A stretch of DNA of 64,000 nt from Pseudomonadota bacterium. Its GTDB lineage: Bacteria; Desulfobacterota; Desulfarculia; Desulfarculales; Desulfarculaceae. The position numbers and the translations under genes were made by a program. Below, piece after piece: positions 25,064 through 34,751 of this stretch. The stretch spans positions 1 through 64,000 of the forward strand of contig JAHIND010000002.1 in assembly GCA_018896025.1 (NCBI GenBank). The letters run 5' to 3'. Numbering within the stretch: position 1 is the stretch's first letter; every line of letters starts with the position of its first letter. The notes under the pieces were generated by a model. That model searched no databases. It worked only from the letters and a program-made list of their open reading frames with translations, and was not told where the DNA came from.

Positions 25064-25504
25064 TCAAGCGCCGGGCCGCCGGCTGCTGACCGTCCAAAGG
25101 GGGCATTCCAGGGAAGCCGCCGCCGTGTTCATCCAGTGGCCCCGCGGCGCGCCGCCGGGCAGCTCCTCGTGGCTCCCCCAGATCAAGACCTGGAAAGGGG
25201 GCCGCTCGGCCAGGAACTTGAACAGCTCTTGTTTGGGGTCGCCCACTCTGAGCGCCGCGCTGGTGGCTATGCCCACGCGCAAGAACTGCTCGCTCAGCTC
25301 GGCCATCTGCCGCCCCACCCGGTCGTCCAACTCGGATATGGCGCTGCGGCTGCTGCCCAGCCAGGTGCGGTCCAGGGCGGACATCTCCACCAGCATGAGG
25401 AAAGAAACCTCGGCATCCATGCGCTGGGCCAGTTCGCGGGCGTAGTAGATCGCCTGTGAACTGACCTGTTCGTTTTCCATGACTACCAAGACGCGTTTAA
25501 ACAT
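25064..25504 (-). CDS. Universal stress protein family protein
   Basis: A 146-residue single-domain USP: MFKRVLVVMENEQVSSQAIYYARELAQRMDAEVSFLML is the classic first strand and helix, RVGDPKQELFKFL and FQVLIWGSHEELPGG follow, and it ends ASLECPLWTVSSR. The ATP motif is partly preserved (G-S-H-E). It is the first gene behind the sigma-54 promoter at 25536-25551, as its counterpart in module A is behind the promoter at 3497. Confidence 0.85.
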   Translation of the reverse strand: MFKRVLVVMENEQVSSQAIYYARELAQRMDAEVSFLMLVEMSALDRTWLGSSRSAISELDDRVGRQMAELSEQFLRVGIATSAALRVGDPKQELFKFLAERPPFQVLIWGSHEELPGGAPRGHWMNTAAASLECPLWTVSSRRPGA

Positions 25505-25535
25505 GGGGCTTCGCCTTTCCTGTGCCTAAAGCAAC

Positions 25536-25551
25536 AGCAAAGGCCGTACCA
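25536..25551 (-). promoter_or_regulatory. Sigma-54 (-24/-12) promoter of stress module B
   Basis: On the minus strand TGGTACGGCCTTTGCT matches TGGCAC-N5-TTGCT with one change and exact spacing. Transcription should start near 25525, about 20 bases before the USP start, and continue through the transporter, both cytidylate-kinase-like genes, the receiver and the kinase. Confidence 0.85.
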
Positions 25552-25628
25552 ACCAAGGCATTTTGGTCAACTAGCTGGTTTCAGTAGTTAATTGGATTTT
25601 ATTCGGAGGGGATTGGGGAGAACGAAAT

Positions 25629-25714
25629 GTTGCTATTTGCAATATGCTGGTGCCGAAAAGCTCATGCGCGGGGCCATTTCAAGGGCTGGGAACGATTTGT
25701 TGCGCAAACGCAAC
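25629..25714. promoter_or_regulatory. Two GTTGC-N5/6-GCAA dyads upstream of the module B promoter (predicted enhancer)
   Basis: GTTGCTATTTGCAAT (25629-25643) and GTTGCGCAAACGCAAC (25699-25714) share GTTGC and GCAA half sites. They lie about 80-165 bases upstream of the -24 element, at normal enhancer distance, and next to the NtrC-type regulator gene. They differ in sequence from the module A dyads, so the two regulators may not cross-talk. Confidence 0.6.
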
Positions 25715-25738
25715 GTGCCGTATCGCTAATGTAACGCC

Positions 25739-27121
<1,383 letters not shown>

Positions 27122-27282
27122 AAAAATCTCCGCCGTGCGCAGGGCAACCAGGGGGCTCCGGGTAGGCAGGCCGGAGCCCGCCGGGAACGCCCCCCACAAT
27201 GTACCATTTATTTAGAACATATTAGCCGGCTTTGCCTACTATTTAAGCGTAAGGCCCCTTGGAGCGGCGGTGTGAGGGCATG

Positions 27283-27318
27283 AAAAAACGCCCGACGAAA
27301 ACTCCGCCGGACGCTTTT
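27283..27318 (-). terminator. Probable rho-independent terminator of the 27363 gene
   Basis: On the minus strand GCGTCCGGCGG and TCGTCGGGCG form an imperfect hairpin followed by six T. It lies about 45 bp behind the stop of the small exported protein. Confidence 0.55.
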
Positions 27319-27362
27319 AAGCGGAGCCCACGGGCCTGAACCCATGGGCCCCGAACCAGGAG

Positions 27363-27746
27363 CTACTTGCTTACGTTGAACCCGCCGTTGCCGATGGGCG
27401 AAGAGTATTTGCCGCTGATCTTGTTGTCGGTGTAGGTGCCGTCGAAGTGGATGTTCTTGCCGCCGGCCTTCAAATCGCCGATGAACATGCCGCCTTTGGC
27501 GGTTCCGCTCAGGGGCCCGCTGATGTCGCCCTCCACGGTCTTGACCAAGGTCCAGGTGCCGTTGACGTTGTCGCCGTTCTGGGTCAGGTTGCCGTGCAGT
27601 TGGCCGTTTTTAATCTCGCCGCCGGGGCAGGTCCATTGCCCGGACCAGTTGCCGGTGAGGCCGCCACCGGCCAAAGCCACCGAGGCTCCTGCCACAAGAA
27701 GCACGCCAAGCACCGTCATCAGCAGAATCTTCAGCAATTTCTCCAT
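27363..27746 (-). CDS. Small exported beta-rich protein of unknown function
   Basis: A 127-residue protein with a clear signal peptide (MEKLLKILLMTVLGVLLVAGASVALA, cleavage near 26). The mature part of about 100 residues is rich in Gly, Asn, Thr and Lys, with repeated short strands: LTGNWSGQWTC, NVNGTWTLVK, SGPLSGTAKGG, HFDGTYTDNKISGKYSS. The G-x-W/F/Y alternation suggests a small beta barrel in the periplasm or outer membrane. Only one Cys is present. I do not recognise the family. It stands alone between module B and the efflux operon. Confidence 0.75.
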   Translation of the reverse strand: MEKLLKILLMTVLGVLLVAGASVALAGGGLTGNWSGQWTCPGGEIKNGQLHGNLTQNGDNVNGTWTLVKTVEGDISGPLSGTAKGGMFIGDLKAGGKNIHFDGTYTDNKISGKYSSPIGNGGFNVSK

Positions 27747-27996
27747 TCGAGTAATCCTTTCATAGCAAAAGCCTTCAACATCACGGGCAGGGTAAAAACA
27801 TGGGTATACAACGGAGCCCTTGCGGGTTGTATTCGCCTTTGCACAGGAGTTGATTCTATTGGTTGATGTGGCCGGTTATGCCGTACACCTTGGGCGCCGA
27901 CCGATAGTGACATTCAAACACCATAATCCCGATTTTCACGGGGCATGGCAAGGTCTGTTTAAAACTTAAGCACAAAAATCCCCGGTGCAAGCGGGA

Positions 27997-29205
27997 TCAT
28001 TCATCCCTTAGAGCCAGGATGGGATTGAGGCGGCTGGCCTGACGAGCCGGGAAATAGCCGAAGAACACGCCGATGGCGCTGGAGACACCCACCCCCAGGG
28101 CCAGGCCCATGCCGGACACGAAAAATATCCAGCCGTTGACCTTGGCCAGGACGTAGGCCGCTCCCACCCCCAGGGCGATGCCGATCAACCCGCCGGCCAG
28201 GCACAGGATCACCGACTCCACCAGGAACTGGGCCCTGATGTCGCTCTGCATGGCCCCCAGGGCGCGGCGCACCCCGATCTCCTTGCGGCGCTCGCTCACC
28301 GCCACCAGCATCACGTTCATCACCCCGATGCCCCCCACCAAGAGGGAGATGCTGCCGATGGCCCCCAACAGGAGCGTGAACAAGCGGCTCTGCTTGGCCA
28401 TCTCGTTGATGAGCTGCTCGGCGCTGCGCACCTGGATGCTCATGTCGGGTTGATACATCTTGAAATACTTATTCAGCCCGCTCGTAAGCCTCTGGCGGTC
28501 CATGCCCGGGGCGAGGCGGGCCATGATCTCGTTGATCACACGCTCCTTCTTGAACAAAAAGGAGGTGTGTATGGGAATCATCATGCCGGGGTTGATCTCA
28601 AAGGGCCGCATGCCGCCCTCTTCCGCCCTCGCGAGCACCCCGACTATCTTGAAGCCCCGGCCCTTGAAAAACACCGTCTTGCCCAGAGGGTCCCCGGCCC
28701 CCATCTTGGCCAGCTTGGCCGCCGCCCCCGCGCCCAGCACCCCGAAGAAGGAGTATCCGTCCAGGTCGCTGATGAAGCGCCCCTTGGTCAGGGTCAGCTT
28801 GTTGAGTTCCGCGAAACTCCTGGTGACCCCCAGCACCGGCATGTCCAAGGATTTATCGGCGAACAGCGGCTGGCCCCAAGTGCTGGTGTAGGCGGCCACA
28901 GCTTCCAGCTTTGGGAACTTTTTGGCCAGACCCTTGGCCTCCTCCCAGGTGATCATCTGATCCTGGCGATCCTGGTTGCCGCCCCCGCCCTGGGAGTCGC
29001 CCCAACCACGCTGGATGGTGATGATGTTGGTGCCCATCTGGCGGAATTGCTGCTCCGAGGTGAGCTGCACCATCTCGCCCACCGTGACCAGGGCAATGAC
29101 CGAACCGATGCCGATGACGATGCCGATCAGGGCCAGGAGGGTCCGCTGCTTGGCCGCGGCCTGGCTCTTGAGCGCCTCGCGCACTATTTCCTTGAAGGGC
29201 ATCAT
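27997..29205 (-). CDS. MacB-type ABC transporter permease
   Basis: A 402-residue permease with one N-terminal helix (KQRTLLALIGIVIGIGSVIALVTVG), a large periplasmic MacB-PCD domain (about 45-260) and three C-terminal helices (LLLGAIGSISLLVGGIGVMNVMLVAVSERRKEIGVRRALGA and following), the layout of MacB/LolC-type mechanotransmission proteins. It acts with the ATPase gene seven bases upstream and with the adaptor and TolC-like protein of the same unit. It probably exports a small molecule or peptide from the periplasm. Confidence 0.92.
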   Translation of the reverse strand: MMPFKEIVREALKSQAAAKQRTLLALIGIVIGIGSVIALVTVGEMVQLTSEQQFRQMGTNIITIQRGWGDSQGGGGNQDRQDQMITWEEAKGLAKKFPKLEAVAAYTSTWGQPLFADKSLDMPVLGVTRSFAELNKLTLTKGRFISDLDGYSFFGVLGAGAAAKLAKMGAGDPLGKTVFFKGRGFKIVGVLARAEEGGMRPFEINPGMMIPIHTSFLFKKERVINEIMARLAPGMDRQRLTSGLNKYFKMYQPDMSIQVRSAEQLINEMAKQSRLFTLLLGAIGSISLLVGGIGVMNVMLVAVSERRKEIGVRRALGAMQSDIRAQFLVESVILCLAGGLIGIALGVGAAYVLAKVNGWIFFVSGMGLALGVGVSSAIGVFFGYFPARQASRLNPILALRDE

Positions 29206-29211
29206 GGGCGC

Positions 29212-29886
29212 TCAAACCTCCAGCAAATGGCCGTCGGTCATGCGCACCGTGCGGCGGCACTGCTTGCCCACCTTGGGGTCGTGGGTGACCATCACCGTGG
29301 TTATCTCGTTCTCCCGGTTCAGCTCCAGAAAGATGTCGAGAATCTCCTGGCTCACCTGGGAATCCAGGGCGCCGGTGGGCTCGTCGGCCAGGATCAGGGA
29401 GGGGTTGCCGGACAGGGCCCTGGCTATGGCCACTCTTTGTTGCTGGCCACCGGAGAGCTCCGGGGGACGGTGGGCCATGCGGTCGGCCATGCCCACCCGC
29501 TTGAGCATCTGTTTGGCCACCTTTTCGCGCTGCTGCGGCGGCACCCCCCGGTAGACCAGGGGCAGCATCACGTTTTCCAGGGCGTTGAGGCGGGGCAGCA
29601 GGTTGAACTGCTGGAAGATGAAGCCGATCTTTTGGTTGCGGATGTGGGCCAGCTCGTTGTCGTCCAGGTGCCCGGCGTCCTGGCCCTCGAACTGGTAGCC
29701 GCCCCCGCTGGGGCTGTCCAGAAAACCGATGATGTTCATCAAGGTGGATTTGCCGCCGCCGCTCTCGCCCATGATGGCCAACAGCTCGCCGGGCTCCACG
29801 GTCAAATCCACCCCCCTGAGCACATCGACGCTCATGTCGCCGATGTAATAGGTCTTGGTTATGCCGCGGAGCTCGATGAGGGCCAT
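29212..29886 (-). CDS. MacB/LolD-type ABC transporter ATPase
   Basis: A 224-residue ATPase with Walker A GESGGGKST (about 38-46), a Q-loop in IFQQFNLLP, signature LSGGQQQRVAIARAL, Walker B LILADEPTGALD and an H-loop in MVTHDPKVG. LDSPSGGGYQFEG and the overall length are typical of the MacB/LolD group. It lies eight bases after the adaptor gene and seven before the permease gene, as expected for one complex. Confidence 0.95.
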   Translation of the reverse strand: MALIELRGITKTYYIGDMSVDVLRGVDLTVEPGELLAIMGESGGGKSTLMNIIGFLDSPSGGGYQFEGQDAGHLDDNELAHIRNQKIGFIFQQFNLLPRLNALENVMLPLVYRGVPPQQREKVAKQMLKRVGMADRMAHRPPELSGGQQQRVAIARALSGNPSLILADEPTGALDSQVSQEILDIFLELNRENEITTVMVTHDPKVGKQCRRTVRMTDGHLLEV

Positions 29887-29894
29887 GGCGCGCT

Positions 29895-31646
29895 TCAGCT
29901 CCCCTGGGGGGAGGCGGGCAAGACCACCTTGTCGCCGGATTTCAGGCCTTGGGTTATCTCCACCTTGTCCATGGTGGTGATGCCGGTCTTCACCTTCACC
30001 TCCTTGCGAACCCCCTGATCGTCAACCACGGTGACGGCGCTGCCGCCCTGGGCGCTGGGGTGCACCGCCTCGATGGGCAGCGTCAAGGCCTGGGGGTTGG
30101 CGTAGACCTCCACCTCCAGGTCGGCGCTCATGCCCAAGCGCAACTTTGCCTGCTGGGCGGGGGTGAGGCTGTCGGTGATCACAGTCACCGCGAAGGTCGG
30201 CGGCGTGCCGGAGCCGCTTTGGGTGCCCTGGGAACTCACCGAGTCGATGCGTCCTTCGAGCGCCAGATCCGGGAAGGCGTAACTGGTGATGGACACCTTT
30301 TGGCCCTTTTTCAGCTTGGCCACGTTCAGCTCGCCCACGTTGGTGGAGACCGAAAGCCGCTCCAGGTTGCCCAGGGCCAGCAGGACCTGCCCCTTGCCCA
30401 CCTCGTAACCAACCTCCACGGTTTTGTCCTTCTTATCGCCCTGGCTTCCGCCGGGCTTGATGACCACCCCCACCACCGGGGCCAGGATGCGGCCCTTTTT
30501 AATGTCCTGCCGGATCTTGGCCAGCTTGGCATCGGCGTTTTCCTTTTGCAGCTTGGCCACCAGCAGGTTTTTGCGCCTGCCCTTTTCTATGGCGGTGCGC
30601 AGTTGGTCCTTGAGGGTGGAGAGGCTTATGGTCTGGTTGAGCACCTGCTCCTTCAAGGAGCGATACTCGTCCAAGGGTATGATGCCCCGCTCGTAGAGCA
30701 TCTTGGACTCCTGCAGCTTCTGCTGGGTCACTTCCAGGTCGTTTTTGGCCTTGTCCAACTCGCGCTGGGCCTGCAACACCGTCTGGCTGTTCTTCCAGTC
30801 CATGAGCTTGCTGTAGTCCTCCTGGGCCTTGATGGCCGCGACCTCCGCGTCCCTGAGCTTCAGCTCCAGCTCCGAGGTGTCCAGCCTGAGCAGCAGGTCG
30901 CCCTTGTTCACCTTTTGCCCATAGTCGAAATGCCGCTCCAATATGCGGCCGGCGAACGGACTGAGCAGGTTGATGGTCTCATAGGGCTGGATGCTGCCCG
31001 ATAGCCGTATGGAGGAGTCGAGGGGCCCGGGCTGCACGATGTAGGCGGCTCCAGTGGCGCCGCTTTTGCCGGGGCCCTCGATCTTGTGCTCCACGTAGGT
31101 GACCAGGTGGGTGCGGGTCCACACGTAAAAGCCCGCCCCCGCGAAAATAAGGATCACCGCCAGGGCCGCCCAGAGGCGCAGCCGCAGGTTGTTTCTCAGG
31201 CCCTGCTCCAGCCTCTTGGTTTCCTGCTCCAGGCGCAGGGCCCAGCTGGTGGCCTGATCGTGCTTCTTTTGCTGGTGACGGCGCACCTGCTCCTGGCGGC
31301 TGACATCGGCCAGCAACACCGCCGACTCGCCCCCGGCCAAAGGGGTGACGGTCAGGGCCACGTGGCGCTCATCGCCATCGGAGCCGGTCAGGGGAATGAC
31401 CAGGCCGCTGATGGCGGTGCCCTTGGCCTGGGCCGAGGCGATGGTCTTGAAAAGCTCCTCGCCCTGCTCCAGCCGGTCGGCGAACAGCTCGGAGAACTCC
31501 CGCCCGGCGGCGTGCTCCGGGTCCATGCCCAGCATGCGGCCCGCCGCGGGATTCATCCGTAACACCTCGCCCCGGGGCCCCAGGCCCAAGATTCCCTGGG
31601 GCAGACCGCTGACCAGTTTTTGGTAGTCGAGCGTGGCTTCAGCCAT
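29895..31646 (-). CDS. Periplasmic adaptor (HlyD/MacA type) with an N-terminal cytoplasmic PAS domain
   Basis: A 583-residue fusion. Residues ~8-118 look like a PAS domain (LVSGLPQGILGLGPRGEVLRMNPAAGRMLGMD, then GREFSELF and HVALTVTPLAGGESAVLLADV). A charged coiled-coil linker (118-155) leads to one TM (158-176). The periplasmic part is a normal membrane-fusion protein: lipoyl-like half (INLLSPFAGRILERHFDYGQKVNKGDLLLRLD), long alpha hairpin (~265-395), second lipoyl half (GRILAPVVGVVIKPGG), beta barrel and membrane-proximal domain. Such adaptors normally have only a signal or anchor at the N-terminus. A cytosolic sensor could tune efflux directly (inference). It lies between the TolC-like and ABC genes. 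Confidence 0.85.
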   Translation of the reverse strand: MAEATLDYQKLVSGLPQGILGLGPRGEVLRMNPAAGRMLGMDPEHAAGREFSELFADRLEQGEELFKTIASAQAKGTAISGLVIPLTGSDGDERHVALTVTPLAGGESAVLLADVSRQEQVRRHQQKKHDQATSWALRLEQETKRLEQGLRNNLRLRLWAALAVILIFAGAGFYVWTRTHLVTYVEHKIEGPGKSGATGAAYIVQPGPLDSSIRLSGSIQPYETINLLSPFAGRILERHFDYGQKVNKGDLLLRLDTSELELKLRDAEVAAIKAQEDYSKLMDWKNSQTVLQAQRELDKAKNDLEVTQQKLQESKMLYERGIIPLDEYRSLKEQVLNQTISLSTLKDQLRTAIEKGRRKNLLVAKLQKENADAKLAKIRQDIKKGRILAPVVGVVIKPGGSQGDKKDKTVEVGYEVGKGQVLLALGNLERLSVSTNVGELNVAKLKKGQKVSITSYAFPDLALEGRIDSVSSQGTQSGSGTPPTFAVTVITDSLTPAQQAKLRLGMSADLEVEVYANPQALTLPIEAVHPSAQGGSAVTVVDDQGVRKEVKVKTGITTMDKVEITQGLKSGDKVVLPASPQGS

Positions 31647-31675
31647 GGCTCATCAACTCCTCGTTTTCCGCCGGT

Positions 31676-33262
31676 TCATCGGTCCCACACCTTTTTTTCG
31701 GCGGACTTGCGCTGGGTCTTGAAAGCTATGCGCCAGGTGTTCAGGGTGGTACCCAGGGTCTGGTCCAGGCTGACCAGACTGTTGAGATAATCCACCTCCG
31801 CGGTGAGCAGGGTGTTTTCCGCGTTGGCCAGGTCCAGCTGGTAGCTCACCACCTGAAAGTTGGAGGAACGTCCGTACTTCAGCTTTTCCTGCTCGTTTTG
31901 GAGCTGCAACTGGGAAAGCCGCAGGGCCTCGCGGGAGAGCTTCACCTGCTCTCTTTTTATGTTCAGATCCCTCAGGCCGTTGTCCACGTCTATCTGCAGG
32001 TTCTCGTTGGACTGCCTGAGGCTGTTTTGGGCTTTCAACAGGTTGGAGCGGGCCGACAGCAGCTGGGCCTGGCGGCTGAGGCGGGGCTGGCCATAGACCG
32101 GGATACTCAGGTACAGGCCGGCGCTCCAGTTGGTTTCGTTGGTGTCGCCCTGGTCGCTAGAGTTGGTGTCGGTGCGGTTGTAGTTCACCAGCAGGTTCAG
32201 GTCCCAGAGCATGTTGTTCTTGGCCAGAACGAGATCCTGCTTGCTGTATTCCAGCACCAGCTTGGCCTGCAAGTAAGCGGGCTGGTTGGCATAGGCCAGG
32301 GCCAGGGCCTGCTTGGTGGTGGGCAGCGCCTCGGGCAGCTTCAACATCTCGGTGGGCTTGATCTTGGTGTTCTTGTTCAGGTTCAGAGTGCGCAACAGCT
32401 CCAGGCGGGCCTGTTGCACGTCGTTGAGGGTCTGCTGGTAGGCGATGCGCTGGTTGGCCAGGTTGGACTGGGACTGCACCAGGTCGCTTTTGGCCATGCG
32501 CCCGGCGGCGATAAGGGCCTTGTTCTCCTCCAGGAGTTGATAGGCCCGGTTCAGGGAGCGCAGCACGATGGCAACCTGACGGGCCGACTCCAGAAAAGTA
32601 CGGTAGTCATAAATAGTGGTGGTGACGGTGTCTATGAGGGTGCCCTTGAGGGCCAGGATGTTCTGCTGCTCGGAGATGCGGGCCTGGCGCACCGAGGCCA
32701 TGTTCACGTCTATGCCGCCTCCCCTGAGCAGGGGCTGCTGCATCTGAATGCTCCAGGTGTTGGAGGTGCTGTCGTCGTCGCTGGAATAGCTGCCGGAGGT
32801 GTCGCCTCTGGTCTTGTCGAACTCCCAGCTAAAGGTGAACTGGGCGCCGGTGGGTATCAGTTCGCTTACCGAGGCCTTGGCCTGGAACTGGGTGTCGTTG
32901 CTGTCGGTGTTGTAGGAGAAGCCGTCGGTTTCGTCATCGTCATCGGTGCCCGAGCGCACCAAGCTGGAGTCGAAGGTCACGTCGGGCTTGAACTTGTGCT
33001 CCTCCACCTCCAGGCCGAATTTCTGCACCACCCGGTCCAGGTAGGCGTTTTCGATGCTGGTGTTGCCGCGCACCACCAGAAAGACAGCCTCGGGCAGGCT
33101 CATGTCCCGGGCCTTGCCCACCCCGCCTCCGGGCAACAGGGGCAGGTCGCTTTGCGCCTCGCCCTCCCCCAGGGCCGTCCCGGCGCTCAACAGCAATACA
33201 AGGGCGAGCGTCGCGGCCCAACCCACCCCCTTTTTAAGAATGTTCCGCTTTGAGCATTTCAT
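31676..33262 (-). CDS. TolC-like outer-membrane efflux protein
   Basis: A 528-residue protein with a signal peptide (about 1-33, LALVLLLSAGTALGEG). The mature protein has the long amphipathic helices and repeat structure of the outer-membrane efflux family, e.g. QQTLNDVQQARLELLRTLNLN and SRQAQLLSARSNLLKAQNSLRQSNENLQIDVDNGLRDL. An acidic insert (GTDDDDETDGF and SSDDDSTS) lies in the region that forms the barrel strands. The ATG at 33262 follows AGGCG; the reading frame is open far upstream but without a signal peptide. It is the first gene of the tripartite efflux unit. Confidence 0.88.
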   Translation of the reverse strand: MKCSKRNILKKGVGWAATLALVLLLSAGTALGEGEAQSDLPLLPGGGVGKARDMSLPEAVFLVVRGNTSIENAYLDRVVQKFGLEVEEHKFKPDVTFDSSLVRSGTDDDDETDGFSYNTDSNDTQFQAKASVSELIPTGAQFTFSWEFDKTRGDTSGSYSSDDDSTSNTWSIQMQQPLLRGGGIDVNMASVRQARISEQQNILALKGTLIDTVTTTIYDYRTFLESARQVAIVLRSLNRAYQLLEENKALIAAGRMAKSDLVQSQSNLANQRIAYQQTLNDVQQARLELLRTLNLNKNTKIKPTEMLKLPEALPTTKQALALAYANQPAYLQAKLVLEYSKQDLVLAKNNMLWDLNLLVNYNRTDTNSSDQGDTNETNWSAGLYLSIPVYGQPRLSRQAQLLSARSNLLKAQNSLRQSNENLQIDVDNGLRDLNIKREQVKLSREALRLSQLQLQNEQEKLKYGRSSNFQVVSYQLDLANAENTLLTAEVDYLNSLVSLDQTLGTTLNTWRIAFKTQRKSAEKKVWDR

Positions 33263-33629
33263 GTCGCCTGATAATAGCCTCGCGCTCCTTACTAAGCCAA
33301 CCATAATCATCAATTTGTGATGTTTAGCGGACTGTTGCGGCAAATCCCGTCTCTTCGGGTCGCCTCTCCCGGGCGGATGCCGCCGCCATGCGGGCCGACC
33401 CGTGCGGAGCGATAACCTAATTTTACTATGGTTTATGTACCTTAATATGCTTTTGCCGCCCCGGAGGAGGCGGCCGCTCAGAAATGTCATGCTGAGTTAT
33501 GGACTTAGATAAGGCCCACGGTGTAGCCTGAATAGAAAACGCCGCCGGATAACGCATGACGCCCCCCGGCGGCGCACCGTCCGGCAGGCTCCGTGCCGCT
33601 CTGCCGTTCCACCACCCCAGGAGGTGCTC
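33263..33629. other. Divergent intergenic region between the efflux operon and the MscS gene
   Basis: No gene. Two GC-rich inverted repeats are seen: GCCGCC/GGCGGC near 33453-33473 and CGCCGCCGG/CCGGCGGCG near 33540-33575. The promoters of both flanking units must lie here but I could not define them. Confidence 0.4.
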
Positions 33630-34445
33630 ATGGACACTATGACCACTTACGTCACCCAAATCAGCGATGTGGGAAACAAGTTCGGCCCTATCGTGGTCAA
33701 GGCATTGATCCTGTTGGTGATCGTCCTGTTTTTGACCATATTCCTGGGGCGGGTGCTGGCCAACCTGTTGGTGAAGTTCGGCGTGCCCGAGCGCCGGGCG
33801 GCCATGTCGGTCACCGGCCTGCACATCATCGTGCTGTTCATGGCCGCCCTGGTGGTGCTCAACGTGCTGGGCTTCCCCGGCATGCTCCTGTTCCGCACCA
33901 TAGTGGTGATCCTCATGATCCTGGTGGCCGCCTACATCATCGCCAAGCCCTACATCCCCAGGCTGCCGCTCAAGAGGGGCGACACCGTGGGCATCGGCGG
34001 CAAGGTGGGCAACGTGGAGGCGGTCTCCATCATGTACACCCAGCTCAAGACCTTTGACGGCAAGGTGATCTTCATCCCCAACCACAAGGTGATGAACGAC
34101 CAGGTGGTGAACTTCAGCGCCAAACCCAAGCGCCGGGTGGACATCGACTTTTTCATCCCCTACGAACAGGACTTGGCCAAGGTGAAAAAGGTGGTGATGG
34201 ACATCTTGCAGGGTGACGAGCGGGTGCTGGACAAACCCGCCCCCAAGGTGGTGATCGCCAGGTTCTCGCCCAACTACCGGGAGATGCAGGCCCGCTTCTG
34301 GGTGGCCCGCAAACACGCCATCACCGGCAAGTGGTCCCTCAACGAGGTGATCGACAACAGGTTTGCCGAGGAAGGCATCGCCATGGCCGCGCCCCGGCTG
34401 GCCCTGGTGGGCGGCGCCCCGGCCCGCGAGGAATACCCGGCCTAA
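33630..34445 (+). CDS. Small-conductance mechanosensitive channel (MscS family)
   Basis: A 271-residue inner-membrane channel with TM helices at about 18-42, 65-85 and 90-110; the third is followed by LPLKRGDTVGIGGKVGNVEAVSIMYTQLKTFDGKVIFIPN, the signature beta domain of MscS. The C-terminal alpha/beta domain contains VDIDFFIPYEQDLAKVKKVVMDIL. It would open on membrane tension and release solutes on osmotic downshift. AGGAGG is six bases before the ATG at 33630. Confidence 0.93.
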   Translation: MDTMTTYVTQISDVGNKFGPIVVKALILLVIVLFLTIFLGRVLANLLVKFGVPERRAAMSVTGLHIIVLFMAALVVLNVLGFPGMLLFRTIVVILMILVAAYIIAKPYIPRLPLKRGDTVGIGGKVGNVEAVSIMYTQLKTFDGKVIFIPNHKVMNDQVVNFSAKPKRRVDIDFFIPYEQDLAKVKKVVMDILQGDERVLDKPAPKVVIARFSPNYREMQARFWVARKHAITGKWSLNEVIDNRFAEEGIAMAAPRLALVGGAPAREEYPA

Positions 34446-34476
34446 CCTAAAGCAAATACTTCAACCGCGACCTCCC

Positions 34477-34515
34477 GCCGCCCCCTGGATTCGCTCCAGG
34501 GGGCGGCATCGTTTT
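34477..34515 (+). terminator. Strong rho-independent terminator of the MscS gene
   Basis: GCCGCCCCCTGGA (34477-34489) and TCCAGGGGGCGGC (34495-34507) pair perfectly over 13 bp around TTCGC, then ATCGTTTT follows. Confidence 0.85.
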
Positions 34516-34751
34516 GGCCCGGTACATCCCCATTTTGTCAACAGCCTTACCCTTTGGAAGCACCTCCAAGCCTGCCGGTGGCCGGGCTTTTGGCCGCCCC
34601 TCATCACAACCATTCGTAACTAATTAACAAATACGTTTATATGCCGTACGGCTACTGGCTGGTGCGGTGTTTGCAATGTTGGCAGGCATGGGCCCGGCGG
34701 CCGCAAGCGCGAGCCGGGCCCCGCGACACCGCCGAAACAGGAGTCGGGCAC

